A stretch of 64,000 nt of DNA, taken from NCBI GenBank assembly GCA_963576475.1, contig OY754978.1, positions 9,995,299 to 10,059,298 on the forward strand. Direction: 5' to 3'. The DNA is from Molanna angustata (taxonomy: Eukaryota; Arthropoda; Insecta; Trichoptera; Molannidae). Made by a program: the position numbers and the translations under genes. Of this stretch, positions 11,191-22,710 are shown in pieces. The notes under the pieces were generated by a model that was not told the DNA's origin, did no database searches, and saw only the letters and a program-made list of their open reading frames with translations. Each line of letters opens with the position of its first letter. The first letter of the stretch is position 1.

Positions 11191-12170
11191 ATTTATTTAC
11201 TTATTTACGGAAAATTGCCTTTTACACACATTAACAACAATTAAGTACACACATTGAATTACAAAAGAAAAAAATTAAACGATCATAAACACACTTAAAA
11301 AGAAAAAAAGTTACTATTACAAAAACAGTAAATATAAAAAAAATATTAAGTGGAAAAAAAATACAATTTAAAATAAAATAAATAGGTACTTAGGTATACA
11401 AATTGAAACATAAAAATCATTAAAATACACAAACAATAATATACACACTTAGAAAAAAAAGAAAAAATAATAATTATAAAAAAATAAAAAGTATATAGTA
11501 AAACAACAAAAAGTTGATATAAAAAATAATAATAATGTAAAAAAAAGAACTATAAAAACGAACTTATTAAAAACTAAATAATAAAACAAAATAAATAACA
11601 AAAATATATATAATTAAAATAGCATGTATAGTATATTATACCTATACATACGTAGGCAAGCAATAATAAAATGTATTATTACCCAAGACTGACTACAAAC
11701 TACTAAGAACAAGACCGGGTTGATTAGAACCAAAGATCTCTTTTATATTTTTTAAAATCTCTAATTATTATCATATAAAAAAAACAATTTGCACAGAAAA
11801 TAAATAATGTGAATATGCGCACACAATTTATTGCTCATTATGCAGGAATTGACAACTTTGCTTGAGATATGTAATTTGAAAAATAATTGTATCATTGCTC
11901 TTATTGATTTGGTTTTTCCATTGAGATATAGTAATATATGTCACATCATACTCGTATAGCAAATTTTTAATGTAAGGAATACCAAGAATGTGATATCAAC
12001 AAGAAATTCTTAGAACTGTTTTAACGTACATATCATAATTATTGCGTCAATTATTGTTTGGGTAATTATTTTTTCAGTACCTATTGTACATCTGGTAATA
12101 AGAAGAGGCTCAGATTCTATGATGGATTTTTCCATATTGATTATTTTAAAACGATTATTTTATAACAATA
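11190..12170. other. A-rich repeat-derived stretch without a gene
   Basis: 11190-11640 is a very A-rich LINE-tail-like sequence. On the minus strand a 50-codon open stretch (about 11988-11828) starts FLGIPYIKNLLYEYDV; it may be a coding remnant, but I cannot place it. Nothing else is recognisable. Confidence 0.3.
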
Positions 12171-12290
12171 GACAAGCATGTATGATACCATGGATGTTGA
12201 CGAGGCAATGGATGCGTGTCAAGATAGAAATATGTGACATTCGGTTCCCTCTACCTATCGTGGCGTGATGGTATGTACATATTGTACATA
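12170..12290 (+). repeat. RTE-type LINE 3' end
   Basis: GATGTTGACGAGGCAATGGATGCGTGTCAAGATAGAAATATG and CTATCGTGGCGTGATGGTATGTACAT match the RTE terminus at 2690-2770. Confidence 0.55.
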
Positions 12291-12599
12291 TTAATAAATA
12301 GGTACTGAAATTTACTTTTGAAATTTCTGGGTATGTTTTCAAGTTAACCTTAAATGTAGGTATTTAGGAAAAATCAAAAAAAATACTTTTTTGGTTAATC
12401 AGTCTGTTATTTTTAGTCAGTCTGTTATTGAATATAAATTTGAAATTCATGATAGTAAAATAACACCATTCTTTTTTTCATGAAGGAGAGGTTCATTAGT
12501 AAAGTAATATGTTTAGATAATATGGTTTCTGATTTAAAAGCTTTTTAATGAATAAAATTAACAGAATGATTGCCACCAATGCCAAACTCTCTTCCAAAC

Positions 12600-13500
12600 A
12601 TTGATTTATAAATAAAACGAGTGGGTTGTGGCCAACGCTACACTCCTCACTACCAATTAACTCAACAATGTATACAAATTCAAAGTATACGAATCTAAGG
12701 TATTGTTGAACAAACTTGTCTGGATTTCAATTACACCATTGAAGTATTCATCATATTGATAAAACGAAGAGTTAGTTTCTTAAACTGAATAAAAAATGAG
12801 TGGGTTGTAGCCAACGCTATTTTCAGCAAATTTTCAGCATTTTCATGAAATTTGTTTGTTTAGTTCATTTCGTTTGAAATATTTTATTATGAAAACTTGA
12901 TAATTCTTCAATGTCATTCAATGAAAGTGATGTGCCGTTTTTGCATTCTAAAAACGGCACAACTTTTGCTGTCAACTTATATAGCTGCAGTCGATCTATT
13001 GTTACATTAGATTTTTTCCCTCTTATCATTTTTTTTCTAATTCTCTGATTATTTTTTGTCTATTTTTATCTTAATCTGTGTTTTTATCTAAATCTAATAT
13101 TTATATTATATCTGAATCTATATTTTATGTTTTTATATTTCATCAATGTCTATATTTTTATTTGTTTCTATATTTCATCTTTGTGAGTAATGAATTATTG
13201 TAAACAGGTAAATGGCTTATGCCGTATATTTTGTAAATAAATAAATACATTCTAATGGGGTCTAAGCGTATATTAGATATACAAATTTGTAAAATTTGAA
13301 AAGTATCGAATGTGTACATTAGTCAATAATTGATCAAGTTGAATAAACACGCCAAACATAGCACACAGCAATATGAAACTTTCAAAATACAATCTCAGTC
13401 TATCTCAGTCAATCTCAATCTGAAACATTATAAATTGCGGATTCATAACTCCCCACTATATCCCCATGGTTTAGTGAGGAGTAAAAATAACGAGTACATG
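12600..13500 (+). repeat. interspersed repeat family P, copy 1
   Basis: ACGAGTGGGTTGTGGCCAACGCTACACTCCTCACTA, TTTTCAGCATTTTCATGAAA and AATAAACACGCCAAACATAGCACACA recur in order at 44806-45300. A LINE/SINE tail-like insert lies at about 12950-13255. The class is unknown. Confidence 0.6.
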
Positions 13501-13785
13501 TGAAATTCCATCAAAATCAGTATCGTATTTTAGACCACAGAAGATGTATGTATAATTTTCTTAAATCAACACATGCCTTTTAAACCAATCAATGATTCAT
13601 CTTTTTTTCGGCTTGCAGCATCCATCTATTGAGATTATTTCAACGGGTCGCTATTAAAGAACCGTTCCTTGTATGGAAAATCTCCCTGTGATTGTTTACG
13701 ACTATAATATATGTTTATCATAAAAGTTGCAATGGTTGTTTATATATTTTTTATACGACGGATATAAGATAAGCAATATACTTCC

Positions 13786-13822
13786 TATAAAACGTGGCAG
13801 CATTGAGATTTAAAGTGTCATT
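13786..13822 (+). promoter_or_regulatory. putative TATA box and start site of G2
   Basis: TATAAAA at 13786-13792 is followed about 30 bp later by GTCATT, an acceptable insect initiator. The predicted 5' UTR is about 100 nt, close to the values predicted for G3 and G7. The initiator is not a perfect consensus. Confidence 0.4.
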
Positions 13823-13920
13823 TTATTATTCATTGTTAAGTATTAACCGTCTTTTGCACGAATAAAATTATTCATCAATAATCTTGTAATTTTTCGACGA
13901 AATTTGTCTACTCATATATA

Positions 13921-13947
13921 ATGGCGCTTTTTTTAAAGTTATTTTGG
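13921..13947 (+). CDS. G2 exon 1 (candidate), first half of signal peptide
   Basis: ATG at 13921 opens nine codons, MALFLKLFW, ending exactly at a GTAAGA splice donor in phase 0. Joined to the phase-0 acceptor at 16985/16986 it yields MALFLKLFW-LVYILAAIMQCSA, a textbook signal peptide ending at SA before KPSW. A TATA box lies 135 bp upstream. The intron would be 3.04 kb and hold a MITE and a SINE. The alternative is a closer ATG at 16822 next to a GTAAAC donor. The hydrophobic fit favours 13921, but only a transcript can decide. Confidence 0.55.
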
Positions 13948-14199
13948 GTAAGATTTTTTGTTTTCTTTTATCTATGTATACTGCTTTTGGTGATACTTAC
14001 ATAATATGTCCGATTTTGTATAAACACCATAGGAGAATAAGATAAGAGTTAAGTGCTAATTTATCAGTGGTTTACGCTCGTAAACGCAATATATTTAGAT
14101 AATATGTACTTCCTCAAATTGTCACGTCGAGTATTTTTATTGGGTATAAAAAAGTAAAGATAATTCGAATGTTTTTTTTATTGCATATACGCAAACATT

Positions 14200-14550
14200 G
14201 GATTTTTATCAAATGATGTTTTTTTCTCGTTTATAAGGACTGTTGCTTTCGTTGTTTACAAATACCCAAATTTCTCAATAGATGGCATTACAAATAAGGT
14301 TTCTTCGTTACTTCATAGATGGCAATAGTATAATTCCTTATTTTCAGGTGAATTGTTACACATTATTCAAATATATAGAACTTTCAAAAATTACATTGAT
14401 ACGGGAACTCAACAAGAAGCCATAATTGGTGAACGTTGCGCAAGCGCATAAAATGATGACAGGTCGTAAGCCCTGTAGGTGTCTTGAGTTCCTGGTTCTT
14501 CTTTAATATCCCAACTTCGTCTCTATTGAGATGATAAAAAGTTTGTCAGT
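14200..14550 (+). repeat. interspersed repeat family Q, copy 1
   Basis: CATAATTGGTGAACGTTGCGCAAGCGCATAAA, ATGACAGGTCGTAAGCCCTGTAGGTG and CTTCGTCTCTATTGAGAT match 27740-27880. A reverse, decayed copy lies at 20115-20340. It sits in the G2 intron. Confidence 0.65.
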
Positions 14551-14626
14551 AAAAATAAAGAAAATTCACTTACAAAATATGAAAAATGCATTGCATTAAC
14601 AAGCGTAAACCATATATAAAAAATAG

Positions 14627-15630
14627 TCCAACTGTCGATTTGTTCAGGAGAACTTTGTTCTCTTAACATATCGACAATGTTTCAAGCCAGGATACGCGAG
14701 AATTGTATGCAGAGGTCTATTTTTTTCACGGCTTTTCCAACTTTGAAGTAAAAAAAACACCAACTTAGAGGTTTCGCAGCATATATGTATGTTCCATACA
14801 CCGATTTACTCAGAATTCGGAGTAGAACATTTCGTGTGTCTGTGTGTGTGTGTGTCTGTGTGTGTGTCTGTGTGTGTATGTGTGTGTCCGTCCCCCCTTA
14901 TAACTTTTGATCCGCTGAATTTACAGAGCCCAACATTTTAGAATATATAAACAGTTATAGGCCTACAAAAATTTATACTCAGAATTTTGAATTTTTGGTT
15001 CAGTCAGGGGTTATCAACTTTTGAATTTTTACTTTATTTTTCCATATAGATATATAAAAGCTAAAAGCAGAAACCATAAAAGCTAGAATGCTAAAAATTG
15101 GTACAAATATAGACAAATACAAAATCTCAAATTAGTTTTTTCAAACTTTTTTATTAAGAAAAAAAAAAATTTTTATGATAAATTTATGAGTTTAACTGCC
15201 TATATTTCCAATTTTTTTAAAAATATCGAAAAAAGCCGAAACACCCCAACTAGATAATTTAATTTTCTATAAAAAATATTAAAATTGAACAAGTTAATCT
15301 AAAAAAAATTTTAACAATTTTTATTAAAATTGAATTCAGTGACGACATCGCTTCATACAATTTATGGTAGTCGCCTATACACAATATGTAAGAAGACTTA
15401 ATAGTTTGATACTTAAATCTCCAAACATACATACATACCGTCATGCTGTTTTCATATTCTGGGTAGAAAAAAGGACTGACCTCCATACTATCCTATCTTG
15501 ACATACATACCTAGGTACATGTGTTGTATAGAATATCAAATATCTTAAAATATTAAATAATTTGTATTTATGGGTTTATAGTTTGATTCTTATTCTTCAA
15601 CTATACCTACTATCGCTATCGACAGTTGGA
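14627..15630 (+). mobile_element. MITE with TCCAACTGTCGAT terminal inverted repeats, copy A
   Basis: TCCAACTGTCGAT (14627-14639) and ATCGACAGTTGGA (15618-15630) are exact inverted termini around 1.0 kb. A TG/TC microsatellite lies at 14838-14888. No transposase frame is present. It lies in the G2 intron. Confidence 0.72.
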
Positions 15631-15714
15631 TCTCATGTGTTACATGCAACTAGTACTTTTAACTCCTATCTTCTCCTATAGTGTGTATACAAAGTCGAGG
15701 TTCTGTGTCAAATA

Positions 15715-15905
15715 CCAATAATTTAACACGCAGATTACATATAGCACATTGCCACACTATGGAAATTAATGATGTTAATCGTTTAATAAATCCAGACTAA
15801 AAATACAATGAACAAATTGTATATCCACCGGGAATCGAACCCGGCTCCCTCGGCTCAGGAAGAAAACACCAAACCAACCGAGTCAACCCACTGATAACCA
15901 TATAA
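15715..15905 (-). repeat. SINE-B copy
   Basis: A tRNA-like head with B box GGGTTCGATTCCCGG on the minus strand (about 15845-15830) and the tail TGCCACACTATGGAAATTAATGATGTTAATCG are present. It lies in the G2 intron. Confidence 0.72.
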
Positions 15906-16985
15906 TGGTTAGTGGGATCTTGTCTAAATTAAATTATGTTTAAAATAAATAAAAAAAAGAAGATCGACAAAAAATAATTAATGCAAGAAAATTTAATGTC
16001 TAATTTTGCCAAGTGTACCTATACATAATAATTTAATTTCATAATACCCACTGGAAGCTTAAAATGGCGTATCAAAAGCTATAAAACATTTATTATAATT
16101 TAAAAATCATAATATAGGTAATTATCATTTATAATAAATAAAAAACTCTAACAAACTATAATTATTACTACGTTATTATGTAATTTATTTGCCAACAATA
16201 ACCAAAAAATCTGTTTCAATTTAAAATTTATATATGTAATTTAATCTTTTTTTCTCTTATTTAATATTATGTTTACCTCTGTTGCATGCTGAATCTTTAT
16301 CTATTACGGAAACATTGTTTGAAGATGTTATATGTTTCATTTTTTATTTTTCTGTCTCCTATCGTTCCTAGTACTTTTATTTAATCAGTTGTCTTATTTT
16401 AATGGTTTTTTTATGTACTTGTAAATAAATTATACATTCTTTGTAATTATCCTATTGAACAATGGATTGAGTTTTCACTGGTCTATTAATAAGGCAATGC
16501 ACATTGTCTGTTTTTTTAAATTGAGTAGACTATATAACTCTCTATCAACCAATAAAATAAAAATAAAATAAATAAAATCTTGCAACCGACGGCATGGCCT
16601 ATCATCGGAGACTTCTAATTATTGGCTGTTAAATTTAACACTTATGTATAGCTGTTAGTTTTCCAAACAAATAAAATATAAAATTAGCAACAAAGTTATA
16701 AAGCAACAAAGTTATAACATATTTATATATGCTATGTTATAACTATAGATTAATAACAATCTTTAAACCTAATATAGACACGGTAATGACTGAAATCATG
16801 TATAAAAAAAAGATTAAAAAAATGGTAAACGAAAAAAGTAGACCTAGCTTCAAATCCTTGACAAGATTTGAAGCTAGGTCCACCGGAATGCTAGTTGATC
16901 CCACTGTCCGCTAAGTTATCCAATAATTAAATTATCAAATCATTATTTGCAGTATTTTAATCAAAACTATTTTTTTTTATTTCAG
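15905..16985 (+). other. rest of G2 intron, AT-rich
   Basis: AT-rich sequence, with a LINE-tail-like segment near 16240-16600. A perfect hairpin (16841-16880) is listed separately. No other gene is seen. Confidence 0.4.
16841..16880. repeat. perfect 16-bp hairpin in the G2 intron
   Basis: GACCTAGCTTCAAATC (16841-16856) and GATTTGAAGCTAGGTC (16865-16880) are exact reverse complements around an 8-nt loop. Confidence 0.85.
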
Positions 16986-17606
16986 TTGGTGTATATACTA
17001 GCTGCTATAATGCAATGTAGTGCCAAACCTTCGTGGGAATCTAATAAAAATGATATTGAAGTCATACCATCGTACAGTGATGATAACCAGCTGAACCACA
17101 AAATTGTCAAAAAAGTAAGTTCTCCACCACAAAATGCACCAAAACGGAAAGAACTCGACGAAAACTACAACGGATTCATGGAAGATTTTCTAGACGATGC
17201 AGTGCCATTTTATTCTAAAGTAAATCTCAACACCAATGACCTACCAGCCGCTCAAGATCCAGAAAGACCAACTTTGAGTGAAGACAGTGAAGCATTTCTG
17301 GATGGGATCCCTTCAGAGAACGGTGAACTTCTGGACACAGCAGAAACGATGGTCTTTAGACCGTACTTTCCAAACAAAAATCGTAATTCTAATAAGAGGA
17401 AATCCACAAGCGATAAAAATGTGAGCAAACCAAACAAGATCGAAGAAAAAATAGATCCAGTGTCTTCTGCAGGTGCTTCGAGGAATCCTCCACCAGTCCT
17501 CATTTATGACAGCCATACAGGATCTTACTATCCTATCAGAGGATACCGTCCATACTATTCGTCTTTTGGTGAAACTTATCCAATTCATTATCGTGGTGCG
17601 AAATAG
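16986..17606 (+). CDS. G2 main exon: secreted propeptide-like protein with ETMVFRPYF motif
   Basis: The exon follows a poly-T tract and TTTCAG acceptor at 16985 and runs 206 codons to TAG; with exon 1 the product has 215 residues. After the signal core LVYILAAIMQCSA the mature chain starts KPSWES. It is acidic and Ser/Asn-rich, has no further cysteine, and contains KRK clusters (APKRKE; NSNKRKST) that could be proprotein-convertase sites. Near the middle is LLDTAETMVFRPYF, matching METAEDSIVFRPLF in G7 and LLTARNSIVFTPLL in G3. The last 30 residues are rich in Tyr, Pro and Arg and end HYRGAK. I infer a paralogue of G3 and G7. The family is not recognised and the function is unknown. Confidence 0.8.
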   Translation: MVYILAAIMQCSAKPSWESNKNDIEVIPSYSDDNQLNHKIVKKVSSPPQNAPKRKELDENYNGFMEDFLDDAVPFYSKVNLNTNDLPAAQDPERPTLSEDSEAFLDGIPSENGELLDTAETMVFRPYFPNKNRNSNKRKSTSDKNVSKPNKIEEKIDPVSSAGASRNPPPVLIYDSHTGSYYPIRGYRPYYSSFGETYPIHYRGAK

Positions 17607-17609
17607 GCA

Positions 17610-18107
17610 TAAAAAAACAACTAAATAAGCCGGATTAGAATTTAAATATATATTTACTTTTTTTTTTTTTTTTTTTTGTTGGCTCTTCACCCGTTAAGAG
17701 TGTTCTCAGCCATCTAAGTTAAAATATTAAACTGTATATTTACTTTAAAAATTGGGTAAACTTAACCGAACTATTGTGAACAGGAGTCTGTAAGGAAATG
17801 ATTACATTCCAGAAACGATGGACGATTGTCAGGACTGGAATAAATAATGTAGTTCCGTTTTCTCTGCCTAAACTGTAAAGAACATGGGGCGATTAGGCGT
17901 GATATTATTTTCCTTTTATATCTGGCTTCTTTCCATAAATATCTGGTTTCTCGATTTTATTTCCGTCCATAAAATTTTATATGTAAATCATAATTTAGCT
18001 TATTTAAGTTTGTCTACGGTATTAGAAACTTGTGTTTTTTTCTCATATTTATTGTTAATATTTTTATGTGCCATTCAAATATGGAAGTCTCTCTATTATG
18101 TAGGTAC
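17610..18107. other. 3' flank of G2
   Basis: A T-run at 17660-17678 followed by GTTGGCTCTTCACCCGTTAAGAGTG looks like a minus-strand LINE poly(A) end. The remainder is AT-rich without a gene. Confidence 0.35.
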
Positions 18108-18832
18108 ATACTAGCTGACCCGGCGAACTTCGTACTGCCTAACAGTCAATGAACGTCGTGTTACCTTTTAAATTTAATTTACGATTTTATTAACGTAATC
18201 AAATGAACTATAAATAATTAATTTATTTCAATAGCTTATTAGGATAAAATAATAATAATAATATACAAAAAATAACATACATTTGCAACGTGGCTATTCC
18301 AAATTCTAGAAATATTATAAAATCATTTGATGAAAAAAATAAAAAATACACCTCTTTAGGTAACGAGATTAAAAGACTTTGGCATTATCTTAAATTAATA
18401 ATATTACCGTTTATTATGTCAGCCACTGGCATTATTCCAAAATCGTTAAGACGTAATTTAGAAATTTAAGATTTATCGAAAAAATTAATAAAAAAAAATA
18501 CAAAAAACGGGTGATAGGAAGTATAGAGACCTCCTCAGAGCCTAATCTTTTGATACTATAAGTATGATGGGTGAATTATTCTCAATTGAAAGCGTTTGTT
18601 ACAATTTTACGTATTAATCTGATAATTCTTTTGAGGAAGTGTATAATTGTAATATTTATAATTGAGTGTTATTATTTGTAGCGCTTAATTGTTATTAATA
18701 TCATTAATAAATCGGCCAGCAGCGTACTTACACCCTCGTATTGCGGTGTATTTAAATTTTTCCGAAAGTATTTCCGATATTTTTATTCGAAAAATTTCAC
18801 GGCGGAGAAGAATCCAACGAATACAAGATCAT

Positions 18833-19338
18833 TTCTTAAGTTATAAATGTGGTGTATATAGCCCGACTTTCTTAAGTTATAAATGTGGTGTATATAGCCC
18901 GACTTTCTTAAGTTATAAATGTGGTGTATATAGCCCGACTTTCTTAAGTTATAAATGTGGTGTATATAGCCCGACTTTCTTAAGTTATAAATGTGGTGTA
19001 TATAGCCCGACTTTCTTAAGTTATAAATGTGGTGTATATAGCCCGACTTTCTTAAGTTATAAATGTGGTGTATATAGCCCGACTTTCTTAAGTTATAAAT
19101 GTGGTGTATATAGCCCGACTTTCTTAAGTTATAAATGTGGTGTATATAGCCCGACTTTCTTAAGTTATAAATGTGGTGTATATAGCCCGACTTTCTTAAG
19201 TTATAAATGTGGTGTATATAGCCCGACTTTCTTAAGTTATAAATGTGGTGTATATAGCCCGACTTTCTTAAGTTATAAATGTGGTGTATATAGCCCGACT
19301 TTCTTAAGTTATAAATGTGGTGTATATAGCCCGACTTT
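18833..19338 (+). repeat. 36-bp minisatellite, 14 copies
   Basis: The unit ttcttaagttataaatgtgg plus tgtatatagcccgact repeats 14 times without visible divergence. Because 36 is a multiple of three, a 218-codon open frame with unit FLSYKCGVYSPT results. I regard that frame as a by-product of the repeat. Confidence 0.92.
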
Positions 19339-20114
19339 GTTTTAATTATTTAGATATCTACTTAATTACTATTTTAAATTAATAAAAAAATATCGGAGAA
19401 ATATCTAACTCTTCTTGTGTGGAAGATTAAACGATTTTTTTTAATTTGGGTTATTTTCGTTTGGGACTTTTTCTACTTTCTCTCTTTGTAGGTGTGTTGA
19501 TCTGTTATAATAATCCTGCGTCGACATTCTTCATGTGACGTGGATTATCTGCTGTCCTTTCATCTCTAGGGAGGGAATAAAATATTACACCAAGAAGTCA
19601 ATAAGTATTATTTTATTGTGTAATAATAACTGTTTAGTAGTACGTATTGCGGCAACACATATTTGATTAAAAATGAACACATGATTTTCAACATTATTGA
19701 ATCATATTTTAAAATTATAAAATATACAGTTTTTTTATGAAACTTTCATAATTGACTGTAAATTTACTTAAAGAAATATTTTTTTATTTGTAATACCTGG
19801 ATCAGAAATAAGGTCGTAATAAATATATTTTACAGAAAAACAAGTCGATAGTTTGTTCAAAATTAAAAGTTATATTTAAGCTTATTTATTTAAAATTATA
19901 TAGTGTTTTTTATAAAGCATCATAAATAATAAATTGATTGTAAAAAGTTGTATTTTTGTTTTATTTTACGTAGATCTAGATTCTAGAGTCTGTGTATTTG
20001 GTTATAAATATTCCAATGTACTTAATATGATACGGAATTCGTTATGATAATTGTTATCTAAAATATAAACTAATAGGTTTTAATTATTGTAACGATTATT
20101 CCTGTCACTTTTTT

Positions 20115-20340
20115 TAATATCTCAATAGAGACGAACCGGGAATATATAGATATTGATAAGAGATACGGGAAATCTGGCACCTACTGGGCTTACGACCTCT
20201 CATCGCCTGGTTTATATGATCTTTTTGCCTTATAATTCGAATTTTGGGAATTCTATATTACATACATGTTACATTGAAAATTTGCAACGTTTGAGAATAA
20301 GCTAGGAACACGATAGCCATCTATCGACTGACGATGGAAT
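20115..20340 (-). repeat. family Q repeat, decayed reverse copy
   Basis: CTCAATAGAGACGAA, GGGCTTACGACCTCTCATCGCC and GATAGCCATCTATCG are reverse complements of parts of the copies at 14200-14550 and 27430-27880. Confidence 0.5.
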
Positions 20341-20764
20341 TTATTTGTTAAAAAAAATATTATAAAAATACAAATGTATTCGAAAAATTGTTATTAAAAT
20401 ATTGCTGCGTGTTTTCATCTGATCAAATAATGCCTATTCATATTATACAAAGTCGTTTCTAAGGTACCTATTCAGTATCTAGCGCAATAAATTCAGTCCT
20501 AAGTCCTTCAGAGTCCTTCAAATCGGATATACGTAGGCAGGGGCGTGCCTAGAACCTTCGGACTAGGCAAACCTTGAAAGAAAATTGGGAAATGTCGAAA
20601 ATTTATTGTTTTTTTAACATCGTTGTTCATTCGAGTGGCCACGAAAATATTTTAAAATCACATATCTAAATAATATTTATTTTTGTGGCCCTATCAAGCA
20701 TCGTATCTAGATACGGTTCAATTTTTAATTTTGTAGTACGGTTTCAATAAAACAGACAAAAAAA

Positions 20765-20993
20765 TGTAGATATATCACAAATATAAAAATATACTTGGTA
20801 TTAGTTCTATTGAAATTTATTTGATTATCAACGCATTTCGTGCAAGGCACATCGTCAGAATAATACTCTACAAGACTGAGACTAGTGTAGAGTACTATTC
20901 TGACGATGTGCCTTGCACAAAACGCGTCGATAATCAAATAAATTTCAATAAAATAATGCCAAGTATTTTTTTTTATATTTGTAATATATCTTC
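20765..20993. repeat. long near-perfect palindrome (foldback MITE)
   Basis: The arms (about 20765-20872 and 20886-20993) share ATTTGATTATC, GCAAGGCACATCGTCAGAATA and CTCTACA in reverse complement around a loop of about 13 nt. Mismatches are mainly in the outer third. Frames over it are mirror artefacts. Confidence 0.82.
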
Positions 20994-21509
20994 ATATAAT
21001 GGAGTTCTATCAAGAATTGTCGATCGACTAACTAAACTAAGACAAAAATTAGTTACCTAGGTCTTAAATTTTTTATCATAATATTCATAGGCAAGCCAAG
21101 CTTTCCGACTTCTATAAGAAATTCCGCTACTGTACGTAGACACTTAAGTGATTATTCTTTTATGGTTGTAAAAAATGAACTGTAGCCGGTGAGGAGAGAA
21201 AACACAATTTTTTAAATGAATAAAAACTTGACTTGACTTGAAAACAATTGATAAACTTTTATTCACATTGTTTCTTATATATTTTTATATATCGAATTGT
21301 TACGAATTGTATGAGCACACTTTGTGCATACGATGGACCAGACTATGTACACATACAATCATTTGTTTATACCTTAATAGTGTTATTGACACCTTAAGAC
21401 TGGCTGTCCTAATATTGTCGATAATTCGTAAAACAAATTTAAACTTGTTGATGTGAATCTATATTATAAATTTGAATGTTTGTATGTATGTGTTGAATGC
21501 GCTCCTAAA

Positions 21510-22265
21510 CCGCTCATCCGATTGCGATGAAACTTTGGTGAACTGTCGAGAGTTTACCAGGGATGGTTTCTGGATCAAAAAATTTTAACTTCTTCTTCTT
21601 CTTCATCGAGTATTAGGTCATTTTACCTTTGAAGGTGGACTATCCTGGGAACCGTTCATCCGATTGCAATTAGACTTTGGTGAATTGTCGATCGTATGCC
21701 CGGGATGATTTCTGAATTTAAAATATTTTCTTCTTCTTCTTCTTCATCGGGTATCAGGTCATTTTACATGTGAAGGTGGACTAACCTGAGAACCGTTCAT
21801 ACGATTGCAATGAAACTTTGGTGAATTGTCGATCGTATGCCCGGGATGATTTCTGAATTTAAAATATTTTCTTCTTCTTCTTCTTCATCGGGTATCAGGT
21901 CATTTTACATATGAAGGTGGACTAACCTGAGAACCGTTCATCCGATTGCAATGAAACTTTGGTGAATTGTCGAGCGTATGACCGGGATAGTTTCTGGATT
22001 AAAAAATTTTTCTTCTTCTTCTTCTTCATCGGGTATCAGGTCATTTTACCTATGAAGGTGGACTATCCTGGGAACCGTTCATTCAATTTCAATGAAACTT
22101 TGATGAATTGTCGAGTGTATGCCCGGGATGGTTTCTGGATTAAAAAAAAATTCTTCTTCTTCTTCATCGGGTATCAGGTCATTTTACCGATGAAGGTGGA
22201 CTATCCTTGGAACCGTTCAATCAATTTCAATGAAACTTTGATGAATTGTCGAGCGTATGACCGGG
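21510..22265 (+). repeat. six tandem units of about 140 bp with an internal TTC microsatellite
   Basis: Each unit carries AACCGTTCATCCGATTGCAATGAAACTTTGGTGAATTGTCGA, a GATTTCTG or GGTTTCTG stretch, (TTC)n and ATCGGGTATCAGGTCATTTTAC. The AAACTTTG landmark recurs at spacings of 139-141 bp. Confidence 0.85.
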
Positions 22266-22710
22266 ACCTACTGAAGGGACGGGAGTAACTGACGGGACGG
22301 GAGTAACTGAAGGGACGGGAGTAACTGAAGGGACGGGAGTAACTGAAGGGACGGGAGTAACTGAAGGGACGGGAGTAACTGAAGGGACGGGAGTAACTGA
22401 AGGGACGGGAGTAACTGAAGGGACGGGAGTAACTGAAGGGACGGGAGTAACTGAAGGGACGGGAGTAACTGAAGGGACGGGAGTAACTGAAGGGACGGGA
22501 GTAACTGAAGGGACGAGAGTAACTGAAGGGACGGGAGTAACTGAAGGGACGGGAGTAACTGAAGGGACGGGAGTAACTGAAGGGACGGGAGTAACTGAAG
22601 GGACGGGAGTAACTGAAGGGACGGGAGGTACTGAAGGGTCGGGAGGTACTGAATGGACGGGAGGTACTGAAGGGACGGGAGGTACTGAAGGGACGGGAGG
22701 TACTTAAGGG
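22262..22710. repeat. 18-bp minisatellite
   Basis: The unit gggagtaactgaagggac, with a gggaggtactgaagggac variant in the right part, repeats about 25 times. A minus frame with FSYSRP repeats is a by-product. Confidence 0.92.

Noticed and set aside
13520..13560. ISIVF-like match to the FRP motif
   Set aside because: It falls at the end of a shared repeat family P copy, with a stop right after; coincidence is more likely.
16798..16824. alternative G2 first exon MYKKKIKKM with GTAAAC donor
   Set aside because: In frame, but strongly basic, a weaker donor and no TATA box; exon 13921-13947 gives a better signal peptide. Kept only as a fallback.
18689..19345. 218-codon frame with FLSYKCGVYSPT repeats as a gene
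   Set aside because: It is explained entirely by an identical 36-bp minisatellite; no signal peptide, promoter or splice evidence.
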